From the NCBI GenBank assembly GCA_002257045.1, contig NCHD01000018.1, positions 1 to 32,727 on the forward strand: DNA of 32,727 bases, written 5' to 3'. Under the pieces are notes generated by a model. It was not told where the DNA came from. It searched no databases and worked only from the letters and a program-made list of their open reading frames with translations. Shown piece by piece: positions 10,457 to 18,655 of this stretch; the first letter of the stretch is position 1; each line of letters begins with the position of its first letter. Position numbers and translations under genes: made by a program. Origin of the DNA: Hydrogenophilales bacterium 16-61-112. Lineage in GTDB: Bacteria; Pseudomonadota; Gammaproteobacteria; Burkholderiales; Thiobacillaceae.

Positions 10457-12160
10457 ATGGCACGCCCCGAAAAAATTCGTCTTGGTGATTTGCTGGTTAA
10501 CGAGGGCCTGATTTCCTCTGCCATTCTGGACACGGCGCTGACCGAGCAGAAAAAATCGGGGCGACGCCTGGGGCGGGTGCTGGTCGATTCCATGCTGGTC
10601 ACCGAAGAGGCGATCGGCAAGGCGCTGGCGCGTCAGTTGAATGTGCCCTTCATCGACCTCAAACAGTCGCCGGTCGACCCCGCCGCGCTCAAGCTCCTGC
10701 CCGAAAGCCCGGCCCGGCGGCTGCGGGTCATGCCGCTCAAAGTCATGGCGGATGGCCTGCTGGTGGGGATGTCCGATCCAGGCGACCTGTTCGCCTATGA
10801 CGAACTGGCGCGGCTGACCAACAAGGACATTCACGTCGCTGTCGTCACCGAAAGCGACCTGCTGACGGCGTATGACCGCCATTACCGCCGCACCGAGGAG
10901 ATCGGCGGCTACGCCAAGGAACTCGAGCAGTCGCTCAAGGGCGGCGACGATACCCTGCTGGAAGCGCTGAACGCCGAAGCCGGTTCGCTCGATGCGCCGG
11001 TGGTGCGCCTGATCCAGACCCTGTTCGAAGACGCGTTGCAGGTGCGCGCCTCGGACATCCACATCGAACCGCAGGAAAAAAAGCTGGTTATCCGCTTCCG
11101 CATCGACGGCGTGCTGCATGTCCAGACCGAGGCCGAGCCCACCGTGGCGCAGGCCTTGTCGATGCGTCTGAAAATCATCTCGGGGCTCGATATTTCTGAA
11201 AAACGCTTGCCGCAGGATGGCCGTTTTCATCTCACCATCAAGGGGCGGCCACTCGATATTCGTCTTTCGACCCTGCCGACCCAGCATGGCGAATCGATCG
11301 TGATGCGACTGCTGGCAACCGATGGCGGCATGCTGGATCTGCAGCGTATCGGCATGCCAGAGGCCATGCTGGCCCGCTATCAGAGCATCATTTCCCGCCC
11401 CAATGGCCTGGTGCTGGTGACCGGCCCGACCGGCAGCGGTAAAACCACTACGCTCTATGCGTCGCTGAACACGCTCAACAAAGTAGACAGCAAGCTCATC
11501 ACGGTCGAAGACCCGGTCGAATACCGTCTGCCCGGCGTGATGCAGGTGCAGGTCAACGACAAGATCGACATGAGTTTTTCGCGTGCGCTGCGTTCCATCC
11601 TGCGGCAGGACCCAGACGTGGTGCTGATCGGCGAAATGCGCGATGCCGAAACTGCGCAAATCGGCTTGCGCGCGGCGCTGACCGGCCACCTGGTGTTTTC
11701 CACCCTGCACACCAACGACGCCGCCAGCACCCCGGTACGGCTGATCGACATGGGCGCGCCGCGCTTCATGGTGGCGACAGCCTTGCAGGCGGTGGTGGCC
11801 CAGCGTCTGGTGCGCCAGGTGTGCTGGCATTGCGGGCAGCCCCACACCCCGACGCCCCATGAAATGAACTGGCTGGAAAGCATGGGCGCGGCGGCAGATA
11901 CGAGCGGATACACCGAAGGGGCGGGTTGCCAGCAATGTAACCACACCGGCTATCGCGGCCGCATGGCGGTTTACGAAATGCTGGAAATGACCCCCGCACT
12001 GGCACAAGCCGCCAACCAGCCCGACCCGCGCGAATTTCTCACTGTCGCGCGCCAGGCCATGGCGGGGCGGACGCTGGGACATCATGCACTGGCGCTGGCA
12101 CGCAGCGGTAAAACCAGCCTGGCCGAAGCGGCCAAGGTCAGCAACCAGGGTGATGAATAA
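10457..12160 (+). CDS. mshE: MSHA pilus extension ATPase MshE, c-di-GMP-binding
   Basis: 567 aa secretion ATPase of the GspE/PilB family. The N-terminal MshEN domain has two RLG repeats, at R8-L-G and R37-L-G, 29 residues apart, each followed by the expected hydrophobic pattern and a Gln (LTEQ, LARQ). This is the tandem 24-residue motif known to bind c-di-GMP. Walker A is GPTGSGKT (323-330), followed by the Asp box, Walker B (VVLIGEMRDAET) and the His box (FSTLHTNDAA). A zinc-type CxxC...CxxC motif uses C456, C459, C491 and C494. The cytoplasmic hexamer powers pilus extension through MshG, the next gene 2 nt downstream. Confidence 0.95.
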   Translation: MARPEKIRLGDLLVNEGLISSAILDTALTEQKKSGRRLGRVLVDSMLVTEEAIGKALARQLNVPFIDLKQSPVDPAALKLLPESPARRLRVMPLKVMADGLLVGMSDPGDLFAYDELARLTNKDIHVAVVTESDLLTAYDRHYRRTEEIGGYAKELEQSLKGGDDTLLEALNAEAGSLDAPVVRLIQTLFEDALQVRASDIHIEPQEKKLVIRFRIDGVLHVQTEAEPTVAQALSMRLKIISGLDISEKRLPQDGRFHLTIKGRPLDIRLSTLPTQHGESIVMRLLATDGGMLDLQRIGMPEAMLARYQSIISRPNGLVLVTGPTGSGKTTTLYASLNTLNKVDSKLITVEDPVEYRLPGVMQVQVNDKIDMSFSRALRSILRQDPDVVLIGEMRDAETAQIGLRAALTGHLVFSTLHTNDAASTPVRLIDMGAPRFMVATALQAVVAQRLVRQVCWHCGQPHTPTPHEMNWLESMGAAADTSGYTEGAGCQQCNHTGYRGRMAVYEMLEMTPALAQAANQPDPREFLTVARQAMAGRTLGHHALALARSGKTSLAEAAKVSNQGDE

Positions 12161-12162
12161 GT

Positions 12163-13392
12163 ATGAGCCTCTTTCAGTACCAGGCACGCACCGGCAAGGG
12201 GGAACTGCAAAAAGGCCGTTTCGAAGGCGCCAGTTCGGCTGAAGTAGCCGACCATCTTCTGGCGGCCGGCCTGATTCCGGTCGATATCCGTGCCTTGCCC
12301 GACCCGGTTGAATTCAACCTCGGCGAGGTGCTAGGCAAGAACCGCGCGCAGTCGATCGGCCTGGTTGAGTTGCAGCTGTTTTCGCGCCAGTTGCATACCA
12401 TGCTGCGGGCCGGGGTGCCGATCTTGCGCGCGCTGACGAGTTTGCGTGAATCCAGCATCAATCCCGGGTTTTCCAAGGTGCTGGCTGACATCAACGATGG
12501 CCTTGGGCAGGGGCGCGAGCTGTCGATGTGCCTGGCGCGCCATCCCAAAATATTCGACAGCTTTTACCTGGCCATGGTGCGCGTCGGCGAAATGACCGGC
12601 CGGCTCGACACCGTGCTTGACCGCCTCGCCGTGCATCTGGACTTTGAACGCCGCGCGCGTGAAATGGTGAAAGGCGCGATTCGCTACCCGATATTCGTCG
12701 TCGTCGCGCTGATGGTGGCCATGCTGGTCATCAACCTGTTTGTCATTCCCGCGTTTTCAAAAGTCTATGCCGGAATGAATGCCGAGCTGCCGCTGATGAC
12801 GCGCTTTCTCATCGGCACTTCCACCTTCACCAAGGAATACTTTCATTTCCTGATCGGCGGAGCCGGCGTGGCGCTGCTCGGCTTTATCGGCTGGAAAGGC
12901 ACCGACAGCGGACGCTACACCTGGGATCGCTTCAAGTTGCGCCTGCCCATCGTTGGCAAAATCCTGCGTAAATCCGCGCTGGCGCGGTTTGCCCGCAGCT
13001 TTGCCCTGGCCTCCAAATCGGGCGTGCCGATTCTGCAGGTGCTGACCGTCGTCGCCGCCGTGGCCGACAACCGCTACTACGCCGACAAGATCGGCAGCAT
13101 GCGCGAAGGCATCGAACGCGGCGAATCCCTGTTGCGCACCGCCACCCTGACCGGCGTCTTCACCCCGGTGGTGTTGCAAATGCTGGCAGTAGGCGAGGAA
13201 ACCGGCGAGCTTGACAACCTGCTGCAGGAAATCGCCGTTATGTACGAGCAGGAAGTTGAATACGAAATCTCCACCCTGTCGCAGCAGATCGAGCCCATCC
13301 TCATCACCGCGCTGGGTGCCATGGTGCTGGTGCTTGCGCTGGGTGTTTTCCTGCCGATCTGGGATATGGGCTCAAAAACCTTCGGCCACTGA
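12163..13392 (+). CDS. mshG: MSHA pilus inner membrane platform protein MshG
   Basis: 409 aa, of the GspF/PilC family. It has two repeated T2SSF domains: the first around FSRQLHTMLRAGVPILRALTSL, the second around FARSFALASKSGVPILQVLTVV. Membrane segments flank them, at about residues 170-195 (PIFVVVALMVAMLVINLFV), 225-245, and the C-terminal ILITALGAMVLVLALGVFLP. It forms the integral membrane base on which MshE drives pilin insertion. The stop is followed by a 145-nt gap containing a sigma-54-like promoter before the pilin gene. Confidence 0.94.
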   Translation: MSLFQYQARTGKGELQKGRFEGASSAEVADHLLAAGLIPVDIRALPDPVEFNLGEVLGKNRAQSIGLVELQLFSRQLHTMLRAGVPILRALTSLRESSINPGFSKVLADINDGLGQGRELSMCLARHPKIFDSFYLAMVRVGEMTGRLDTVLDRLAVHLDFERRAREMVKGAIRYPIFVVVALMVAMLVINLFVIPAFSKVYAGMNAELPLMTRFLIGTSTFTKEYFHFLIGGAGVALLGFIGWKGTDSGRYTWDRFKLRLPIVGKILRKSALARFARSFALASKSGVPILQVLTVVAAVADNRYYADKIGSMREGIERGESLLRTATLTGVFTPVVLQMLAVGEETGELDNLLQEIAVMYEQEVEYEISTLSQQIEPILITALGAMVLVLALGVFLPIWDMGSKTFGH

Positions 13393-13413
13393 GATTTGCC
13401 CGGCGGGTGTAAC

Positions 13414-13428
13414 TGGCACTTTTCGTGC
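13414..13428 (+). promoter_or_regulatory. Candidate sigma-54 (-24/-12) promoter of the major pilin
   Basis: TGGCAC, five bases, then GTGC: the invariant GG (13415-13416) and GC (13427-13428) are exactly 10 nt apart as sigma-54 requires. It lies about 110 nt before the pilin ATG, with transcription expected near 13440. Type IV pilin promoters are sigma-54 dependent in several bacteria. A GGAG Shine-Dalgarno at 13528-13531 precedes the pilin start. I see no obvious activator-binding palindrome upstream. Confidence 0.5.
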
Positions 13429-13537
13429 CTGTTTTACAAAATGGTTACAAAAACATCTCAAGTCCCTTGCCCCGCCGCCGATATGTTCTCCATGTGCCAT
13501 GTGTCATGTGCGCACCAATAAATTATCGGAGAATTCC

Positions 13538-14101
13538 ATGAATATTCAGTCTGTTACCCCGCGTCGCCGGATGCAAGGCTTCACCATGATCGAGCTCATC
13601 GTGGTGATCGTGATTCTCGGTATCCTGGCCGCAGTCGCGCTGCCACGCTTTACCAACATCCAGCGCGATGCGCGACTTGCCAAGTTGAACGCTGCGCGTG
13701 GTGCAGTGCAGGCTGCGGCCGGGATGATTCACGGCGTTGCACTGGCGCGTGGTGGCGTGCAGGATGCCGCAGCTTGCGCCGCTAATGCAGGGCCGGCTCC
13801 AAACCGGGCTGACAATACATCCAACGTATGTACCGAATCTGGCCGCATAGCGATCGTCAATGGCTATCCTGCAGCAAACCAGGCCGGGATCATCAATGCC
13901 AGTGGCATCAGCCCAACCTGGAACCCCAACGCTAACCAGCTTGCTGCTGATGGTTATGCAGTCATTGCGGGTAATCCCATCCGTATTCGGGTACTTGGCG
14001 GTGGCGTTGCCGCTGCAGATTGCAGCTTTACTTATACAGCCGCACCTGTGGCCAACACTGCTCCTACCATCAGTGCGGTCATCAACCCCAACAACTGCTG
14101 A
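13538..14101 (+). CDS. mshA: MSHA-type major pilin
   Basis: 187 aa prepilin. The leader MNIQSVTPRRRMQG (14 aa) ends in Gly and is followed by FTMIELIVVIVILGILAAVA: F at +1, the conserved E at +5, and the hydrophobic N-terminal helix that packs in the pilus core. A prepilin peptidase, not in this window, would cleave after G14. Four cysteines occur in the mature part (CAANAG, VCTESG, DCSFTY and the final NNC), suggesting disulfides including the usual C-terminal D-loop. It is chosen as the major pilin because it has its own leader, a good Shine-Dalgarno and a candidate promoter. Assignment as mshA rather than mshB rests on position and being the only such gene here. Confidence 0.88.
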   Translation: MNIQSVTPRRRMQGFTMIELIVVIVILGILAAVALPRFTNIQRDARLAKLNAARGAVQAAAGMIHGVALARGGVQDAAACAANAGPAPNRADNTSNVCTESGRIAIVNGYPAANQAGIINASGISPTWNPNANQLAADGYAVIAGNPIRIRVLGGGVAAADCSFTYTAAPVANTAPTISAVINPNNC

Positions 14102-14114
14102 GTCAAACTGGGCC

Positions 14115-14642
14115 ATGGCCTGCTTGAACCGCCGCGCTTGCGGCGGTTTTACCTTGGTGGAACTGGTTCTGGTGCTGACAATCGCCGGCGTGCTGGCGGC
14201 AGTGGCAGTGCCGCGCATGGTGGATCGCACAGCGTTCCAGACTCACGGTAGCGCCGCAGAAGTACGCACCGCCCTGCGGTATGCGCAGAAGCTGGCGATG
14301 GCCAAAAACCGCGAGGTGTGCGTGACTACGACGGCGATCCCGACACCACGTTTAACGCTTGCTTTCAGCCTGGTGGCGGGTGGCTGCGATCAGCCAGTCA
14401 TCCGCCCGGACGGCGGTCGGAACCCGGACGGTAGTCTGGATTATGTGGTGGCCCCCCCTGCAAACATCACGTTTACATCCAGTCCGGCAGTCTTTCGTTT
14501 TGATGGACAAGGCCGCCCTTCGCCCAATTTTGCAGTCGTCCCAGGTGTTGCGGTAACCCCTCCCGGCGTCGTTGTTGCTGCCCTGGAAATTGGGGGGACT
14601 GTTTCTGTGACGGTCAGGCGCGAGACAGGCTATGTCCAATAA
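14115..14642 (+). CDS. mshC: MSHA minor pilin MshC (GspH/FimT-like)
   Basis: 175 aa. A short basic leader MACLNRRACGG precedes FTLVELVLVLTIAGVLAAVA, a prepilin cleavage site with E at +5. PRMVDRTAFQTHGSAAEVRTALRYAQKLAMAKNREVCV matches the GspH/FimT minor-pseudopilin pattern. It probably sits at or near the pilus tip and helps initiate assembly. It starts 13 nt after the pilin stop with no strong Shine-Dalgarno. Its first codons contain a terminator-like hairpin (14129-14150), which may lower expression relative to the major pilin. It overlaps mshD by 11 nt. Confidence 0.85.
   Translation: MACLNRRACGGFTLVELVLVLTIAGVLAAVAVPRMVDRTAFQTHGSAAEVRTALRYAQKLAMAKNREVCVTTTAIPTPRLTLAFSLVAGGCDQPVIRPDGGRNPDGSLDYVVAPPANITFTSSPAVFRFDGQGRPSPNFAVVPGVAVTPPGVVVAALEIGGTVSVTVRRETGYVQ
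14129..14150 (+). terminator. Terminator-like hairpin inside the start of mshC
   Basis: CCGCCGC (14129-14135), loop GCTT, GCGGCGG (14140-14146), then TTTT: a perfect 7-bp all-GC stem with a T-run. It begins 27 nt after the major pilin stop codon and lies within the codons for the mshC leader peptide. The T-run is short, so partial termination (attenuation) is more likely than complete termination. Confidence 0.5.
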
Positions 14643-15075
14643 GGCCAAATTCACTATGCAAACCGAACGCGGTCTTACCTTGATCGAGTTGCTGGTTTTT
14701 ATCGTCATCGTCGGCATTGCGGCAACTGCGATTCTGGGCGTGTTCGGCGGCCTCACCCGCAATTCCGCCAGCCTGCTGCCGGAAAAACAGGCGCAAGCCT
14801 TTGCGGCCAGCAAATTGGTTGAAATCATGGCAGAGCCTTTTGCCACGGTCGTTTCTAAATATAACGGCGCGAATACCATGACTTTTCCGGACACGACTGC
14901 GGTTGCAAACTTGCCGTATACCGTGTTGATTACTGCGGTTGCTGCCACTGCGGGATCGGTGATCACAAGTTCACCTGCTGCGGCCATTCCTCCCGCCGAC
15001 AGGTTGCTGGTGACGGTTGTCGTAACCGCGCCCAATGGCACAGTGAGCCGACTTCAGGGCATACGGGTTCGTTGA
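14632..15075 (+). CDS. mshD: MSHA minor pilin MshD
   Basis: 147 aa. The leader ends in TERG and is followed by LTLIELLVFIVIVGIAATAI, a prepilin signal with E at +5. The C-terminal half is Ala/Thr/Val-rich and ends in RLQGIRVR. The ATG at 14632 overlaps mshC by 11 nt and has AGACAGG just before it; an in-frame ATG at 14656 would give a shorter leader (6 aa) and cannot be excluded. Position between mshC and mshO supports the name. Confidence 0.8.
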   Translation: MSNKAKFTMQTERGLTLIELLVFIVIVGIAATAILGVFGGLTRNSASLLPEKQAQAFAASKLVEIMAEPFATVVSKYNGANTMTFPDTTAVANLPYTVLITAVAATAGSVITSSPAAAIPPADRLLVTVVVTAPNGTVSRLQGIRVR

Positions 15076-15080
15076 GCGGT

Positions 15081-15662
15081 ATGAAAATGAAACCCACTCT
15101 GTCCTCCTCCCATAAGTCAGTTTGCGGCGGTTTTTCGCTGATCGAAATGATTGTGGCGATTACGGTGCTGGGCATACTGAGCACTTCTGCTGCGGTGTTT
15201 CTGCGCGGGCCGATCGGCAGCTATTTTGAAACGGAGCGGCGCGCGACACTGGCAGATGCCGGGGGGCTGGCGATGGCGCGGTTGGGTCAGGATGTTTCGG
15301 GTGCGGCCGTTACCGGAGTGACAGTACTTGCGCCACCGCCCGGCGGCGGGTTTCGCTTCCGGATTACGCAGCTTCCAGCCAACGTGATTTATACGTGTAC
15401 AAATCAAAGTGGTACGGTAAGTGGCACATTGCGGCGGGCGAGTGGGCCGAATAATAATCTGCTGGCTGAGGGCGTCAGGAATTGTCAGGCACGCCTTTCT
15501 CTGGCTGGGATCGCTGTCCTGTTGGGCACCCCGGGCATACCTGGCACCCCGAGCGCGTTGGTCGCAGTGGAGTTGAATCTTCGAAGTGAGGACACCGCTG
15601 GAAACGATATGGGTGACCGCCTGAATCTTGTCCGAACCTTTCGTGTCGGGCCAATGCTATGA
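15081..15662 (+). CDS. mshO: MSHA minor pilin MshO
   Basis: 193 aa from the ATG at 15081; an in-frame TTG at 15072 overlapping the mshD stop is an alternative. The leader ends in SVCGG and is followed by FSLIEMIVAITVLGILSTSA, a prepilin signal. The downstream pattern ETERRATLADAGGLAMARLGQDVSGA is typical of MshO/PulJ-like minor pilins, and the C-terminus ends in RLNLVRTFRVGPML. It overlaps mshP by 4 nt (ATGA). Confidence 0.82.
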   Translation: MKMKPTLSSSHKSVCGGFSLIEMIVAITVLGILSTSAAVFLRGPIGSYFETERRATLADAGGLAMARLGQDVSGAAVTGVTVLAPPPGGGFRFRITQLPANVIYTCTNQSGTVSGTLRRASGPNNNLLAEGVRNCQARLSLAGIAVLLGTPGIPGTPSALVAVELNLRSEDTAGNDMGDRLNLVRTFRVGPML

Positions 15663-16021
15663 AACAGTCCCAGCAAGGCTTCGCCCTGATCGCCGCCATT
15701 GTGATGATCGTGGTTCTGGCTGCGTTGGCTGGAGTGGTGGCTTCTATTACAGGCGGACAAAGTGCCAGTCAGCAGCTTGAACGTACGACCATGATGGTTG
15801 AGGCTGCGGCGCAAACCGGGGTGGAGTGGGGTAAATATCAAAGAACGGTTGCTGGTTCGTGTGCCTCTGCTTCGTTCCCCTACACGCTTACTTCAATAAG
15901 CTTGAGCGGCATTCGGATTTTGGTCACATGCAATGCCACCAACAAGATCAGTTCTACCGCAACATCTGGTGTGCTAGCCAGCAGTCCGGATTTTGTTGAA
16001 CGCAACATAACAGAGCCATGA
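15659..16021 (+). CDS. mshP: MSHA biogenesis protein MshP (PilX-like)
   Basis: 120 aa. MKQSQQG is followed by FALIAAIVMIVVLAALAGVV, a prepilin-like segment in which the +5 position is not Glu (FALIA). Absence of E5 is normal for the PilX/GspK-type minor pilins to which MshP belongs, which cap the tip. The rest includes QTGVEWGKYQ, also typical of the family, and two cysteines. Its stop is 50 nt before mshI. No mshQ, which follows mshP in Vibrio, is present. Confidence 0.8.
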   Translation: MKQSQQGFALIAAIVMIVVLAALAGVVASITGGQSASQQLERTTMMVEAAAQTGVEWGKYQRTVAGSCASASFPYTLTSISLSGIRILVTCNATNKISSTATSGVLASSPDFVERNITEP

Positions 16022-16041
16022 AGCCCAGACGCGCCCCTGCT

Positions 16042-16050
16042 TGTTATACT
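16042..16050 (+). promoter_or_regulatory. Candidate extended -10 promoter upstream of mshI
   Basis: TGTTATACT fits an extended -10 (TGn plus TATACT at 16045-16050), 21 nt before the mshI ATG, in the only clear gap (50 nt) between the pilin genes and the assembly genes. No good -35 is seen, as allowed for extended -10 promoters. It may start a second transcript for mshI-mshN. Confidence 0.4.
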
Positions 16051-16071
16051 CGCCGCCACTTTCAATAAGCC

Positions 16072-16995
16072 ATGACTCCACCTTTGTTTACTTGGTTCAA
16101 GCGCAAGCAGCACAACGGTTATCTGGCGATTCAGGCTGGGGCGGGGCTGCTATCTCACGCTGAACTGAGTTGGCAAAATGGCCGGCCAAATCTGGCCTCG
16201 TGCGTCAGCCGTCAGGAAGGCGGCGATGAGGCGAAAAGCTGGGGCGTGTTTGGCGGTTCGCCGGTGCCGGTTGGGGTGGTGTTGTCTGCAGGCGAATATC
16301 AACTGCTGCCGATCGACGCACCGCCGGTTCCGCCGGAAGAAATGAAAATGGCGGTGCGCTGGAAGATCAAGGATCAAATCGAATTCCCGGTCGACGATGC
16401 CACGGTTGACGTGATCCGGCTGGAGTCGGGTGCCGAGGCGAGCGGCAAATTGCTAGCCGTGGTGGCGCACAACCGTGTGCTTAAAAAATACATGGAGCTG
16501 GCCGAGCGCGCGCATTTCAATTTGGTCGCGATCGATATTCCTGAACTGGCGCAGCGCAATATCGCAGCACTGCTGGAAACCCCGGACCGTGTGCTGGCGC
16601 TGCTTTCGTTCACGCCGCAGGGTGGGCTGCTGACCGTCACCCGCAATGGTGAGTTGTGTTTTCACCGCCGCCTGGAATGCAATCAGGTCGAGTTGCTGCA
16701 GCAGGATGCTGAGCGCCGTACCGTGGTGTTCGATCGCCTGGCGCTGGAACTGCAACGCAGCCTTGACCACATCGAGCGGCAACACAGCGCTTGGCGCCTC
16801 GACAAGATCATGCTCGCGCCGCCGCCTGTGGTGCCCGGCATGGCCGACTATCTGCGCCAGCAACTGTATTTGCCACTGGAACTGGCCGACCTCACGGCGC
16901 TGTTTCCCAGTCAACTCCCCGCCGACGCAGACACGCTCGCCGCCTGCTGGTTTGCGCTGGGCGGCGCATTGCGGCGCGAGGATAAATCCCTGTGA
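16072..16995 (+). CDS. mshI: MSHA biogenesis protein MshI (PilM-like)
   Basis: 307 aa, soluble, no signal peptide. The layout resembles the actin-like PilM/GspL cytoplasmic domain: an N-terminal segment with YLAIQAGAGLLSHAELSW, the motif PPEEMKMAVRWKIKDQIEFP, and FNLVAIDIPELAQRNIAALL. It is expected to link the cytoplasmic motor to the membrane alignment proteins encoded next. It overlaps the following gene by 4 nt (GTGA). Confidence 0.85.
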   Translation: MTPPLFTWFKRKQHNGYLAIQAGAGLLSHAELSWQNGRPNLASCVSRQEGGDEAKSWGVFGGSPVPVGVVLSAGEYQLLPIDAPPVPPEEMKMAVRWKIKDQIEFPVDDATVDVIRLESGAEASGKLLAVVAHNRVLKKYMELAERAHFNLVAIDIPELAQRNIAALLETPDRVLALLSFTPQGGLLTVTRNGELCFHRRLECNQVELLQQDAERRTVVFDRLALELQRSLDHIERQHSAWRLDKIMLAPPPVVPGMADYLRQQLYLPLELADLTALFPSQLPADADTLAACWFALGGALRREDKSL

Positions 16996-17612
16996 GCCTG
17001 CAACAGATCAATTTGCTGAATCCGCAGCTGCTCACGCCGCAAGTTGCGTTTTCCAGCAAAACAATCGCCTGGACATTGCTGGGCGTGGTGGGCATGGGCT
17101 TGCTTGTCTATGGATGGGTGGGGCGCGACGCCGGTGGCATTCAACAGCTGCAGGATCAGGTGCAGGCCGAGCGCGACGAGTTGCAGGCCGCAATCGAGGC
17201 ACAGAGCCAGCCGTCCGAAGAGGGCGTGACGCCGGAAGATCAGCGTAGCCAGGCTGTGGCTGACGAAAAGCGCCGCCTCGCGCAGCTTCAGCAGTTGCAG
17301 GCAGCGCTGGGAATGGTGCAGGGAGAGGCGCGCATTTCATCGCGTTTGCAGGCATTGGCAAACGAGGGTTTGTCCGGCGTCTGGTTGACCGAAATCGAAT
17401 TTGGCCCGACTGATTTCCGGCTGATGGGGCGGGCATTGCAGCCGGCGAGCATTCCCGATTACCTGTCTTTACTGTCGCGCCAGCCGGCCTTGCAGGACCT
17501 GGCGCTGAGTCGTTTTGACATTCTCCCCCGTGAAGCGGGTAGTGAAGACGCTGCAGCAGCGCCAGGCGTTGCTTTTGCCGTCAACCAGACCGAGACCGAG
17601 GTGGCTCAGTAA
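16992..17612 (+). CDS. PilN-like pilus alignment protein of the MSHA cluster
   Basis: 206 aa, GTG start overlapping the mshI stop. The N-terminus SLQQINLLNPQLL is the PilN signature that docks on PilM-type proteins (compare the INLLP motif of PilN). One membrane helix follows (about residues 24-42, TIAWTLLGVVGMGLLVYGW), then a charged coiled coil (about 50-120) and a small C-terminal periplasmic domain ending in an acidic tail. In some genomes such a gene is labelled mshI2. It overlaps mshJ by 1 nt (TAATG). Confidence 0.8.
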   Translation: MSLQQINLLNPQLLTPQVAFSSKTIAWTLLGVVGMGLLVYGWVGRDAGGIQQLQDQVQAERDELQAAIEAQSQPSEEGVTPEDQRSQAVADEKRRLAQLQQLQAALGMVQGEARISSRLQALANEGLSGVWLTEIEFGPTDFRLMGRALQPASIPDYLSLLSRQPALQDLALSRFDILPREAGSEDAAAAPGVAFAVNQTETEVAQ

Positions 17613-18289
17613 TGGACTCGCTCAAGCAGACCTGGAAGACCTGGTCGATGCGGCTCGATACGATGAGCTTTCGCGAACGCGTGCTGGTATTCCTGGCGGT
17701 GGCAGGAGTGGCGTTGAGCCTGATGTTTGTCGGCCTGATTGAGCCCGCGCTCAAGAGTCAGGAGCAAATGCAGCTGAACATCGCGTCTCTGCAAGAGGAG
17801 ATTTTCAGCTTGCGCGAGCAGCAGGCTGCACTCGACCCCGCCAATCAAAACGGGGCCAACAGCGAACTGGGCCGGTTGCGCGCGCAGGCCAAAGCCATCG
17901 AGCAGCAGGTCAAGGCCGCTGAAAACGGCTTGATTGCGCCAGAAAAAATGCTTGCCGTGCTCAAGACCCTGATGGCAGAGCAGTCCGGTTTGAAACTGCT
18001 TGCCATGGAAACCGAACCCGGAAAACCGGTTATGACCGCTCCCGAGAGCGACCCGGCGGCCGAGGCTCCCGCTCCGGTTCTGCCTGCCGAGGTTTTTTAC
18101 AAGCATGGCGTGACCCTGCGCCTGCAAGGCAGCTATGCCGAACTGACCCGATACGTGGCGCGGCTCGAAGCCCTGCCCTGGACCTTGCAGTTGGAGTCCG
18201 TGCGTCTGGATGCCAGGGCGCATCCCGCGATCGAACTCACGCTGAAACTGAATACCTTGAGCCGGGAGGCGACATGGGCGCGGCTATGA
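17612..18289 (+). CDS. mshJ: MSHA biogenesis protein MshJ (PilO-like)
   Basis: 225 aa. A short cytoplasmic segment is followed by a membrane helix (about residues 27-46, VLVFLAVAGVALSLMFVGL), then a long coiled coil rich in Glu, Gln and Lys (about 50-125), and a C-terminal periplasmic ferredoxin-like part with HGVTLRLQGSYAELTRYVARLEALPW, as in PilO and MshJ. It should pair with the PilN-like protein to form the periplasmic alignment complex. It overlaps mshK by 16 nt. Confidence 0.85.
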   Translation: MDSLKQTWKTWSMRLDTMSFRERVLVFLAVAGVALSLMFVGLIEPALKSQEQMQLNIASLQEEIFSLREQQAALDPANQNGANSELGRLRAQAKAIEQQVKAAENGLIAPEKMLAVLKTLMAEQSGLKLLAMETEPGKPVMTAPESDPAAEAPAPVLPAEVFYKHGVTLRLQGSYAELTRYVARLEALPWTLQLESVRLDARAHPAIELTLKLNTLSREATWARL

Positions 18290-18624
18290 GAGGAATGTGG
18301 CTGGCCGGCCAACTTGCCTTGGTGCTTGCACTGGGCACGGGCGGGGCGGTGGCTGGGTTCGATCCCATGGCGCCACCGGTGAAAGTCACTGTCGGTGCTG
18401 AGGCGGGTGCCGTCGTGCAGCAGGACAAGACACTGGCGTGGGTGCGGCTCGACGGGCGAAACTCGGTCGCCTGGTATGGCGGTAAGGCGGTCAAGTTGGG
18501 TGACGCAGTGGAAGGTGGCCAAGTGAGCGCTATCCGTGAAGATCATATTGTTATTTCGGGCAGGGGCGGAAGCCGCGGCATCTATCTGCTCGATCGCTCG
18601 GTTCGCGGCAATCGCCTGAACTGA
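18274..18624 (+). CDS. mshK: MSHA biogenesis protein MshK (PilP-like)
   Basis: 116 aa. A hydrophobic N-terminal segment (MWLAGQLALVLALGTGGAVA) serves as signal or anchor. The remaining ~90 residues form a small beta domain with DPMAPP, WVRLDGRNSVAWYGGKAVKLGDAVEGGQV and HIVISGRGGSR, resembling the GspC/PilP homology region that contacts the secretin. The ATG at 18274 is chosen because GGGAGG lies 4 nt before it. The next gene is the secretin mshL, 31 nt downstream. Confidence 0.78.
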   Translation: MGAAMRGMWLAGQLALVLALGTGGAVAGFDPMAPPVKVTVGAEAGAVVQQDKTLAWVRLDGRNSVAWYGGKAVKLGDAVEGGQVSAIREDHIVISGRGGSRGIYLLDRSVRGNRLN

Positions 18625-18655
18625 TGCGTCCGGACGAAATGGGGAACTGAACACA

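Noticed and set aside
10451-12187. A 578-codon open frame on the minus strand opposite mshE
   Set aside because: It is a shadow of a well-supported gene in GC-rich DNA. Its translation is rich in His, Gln, Arg and Gly, with no domain, while mshE has complete family motifs.
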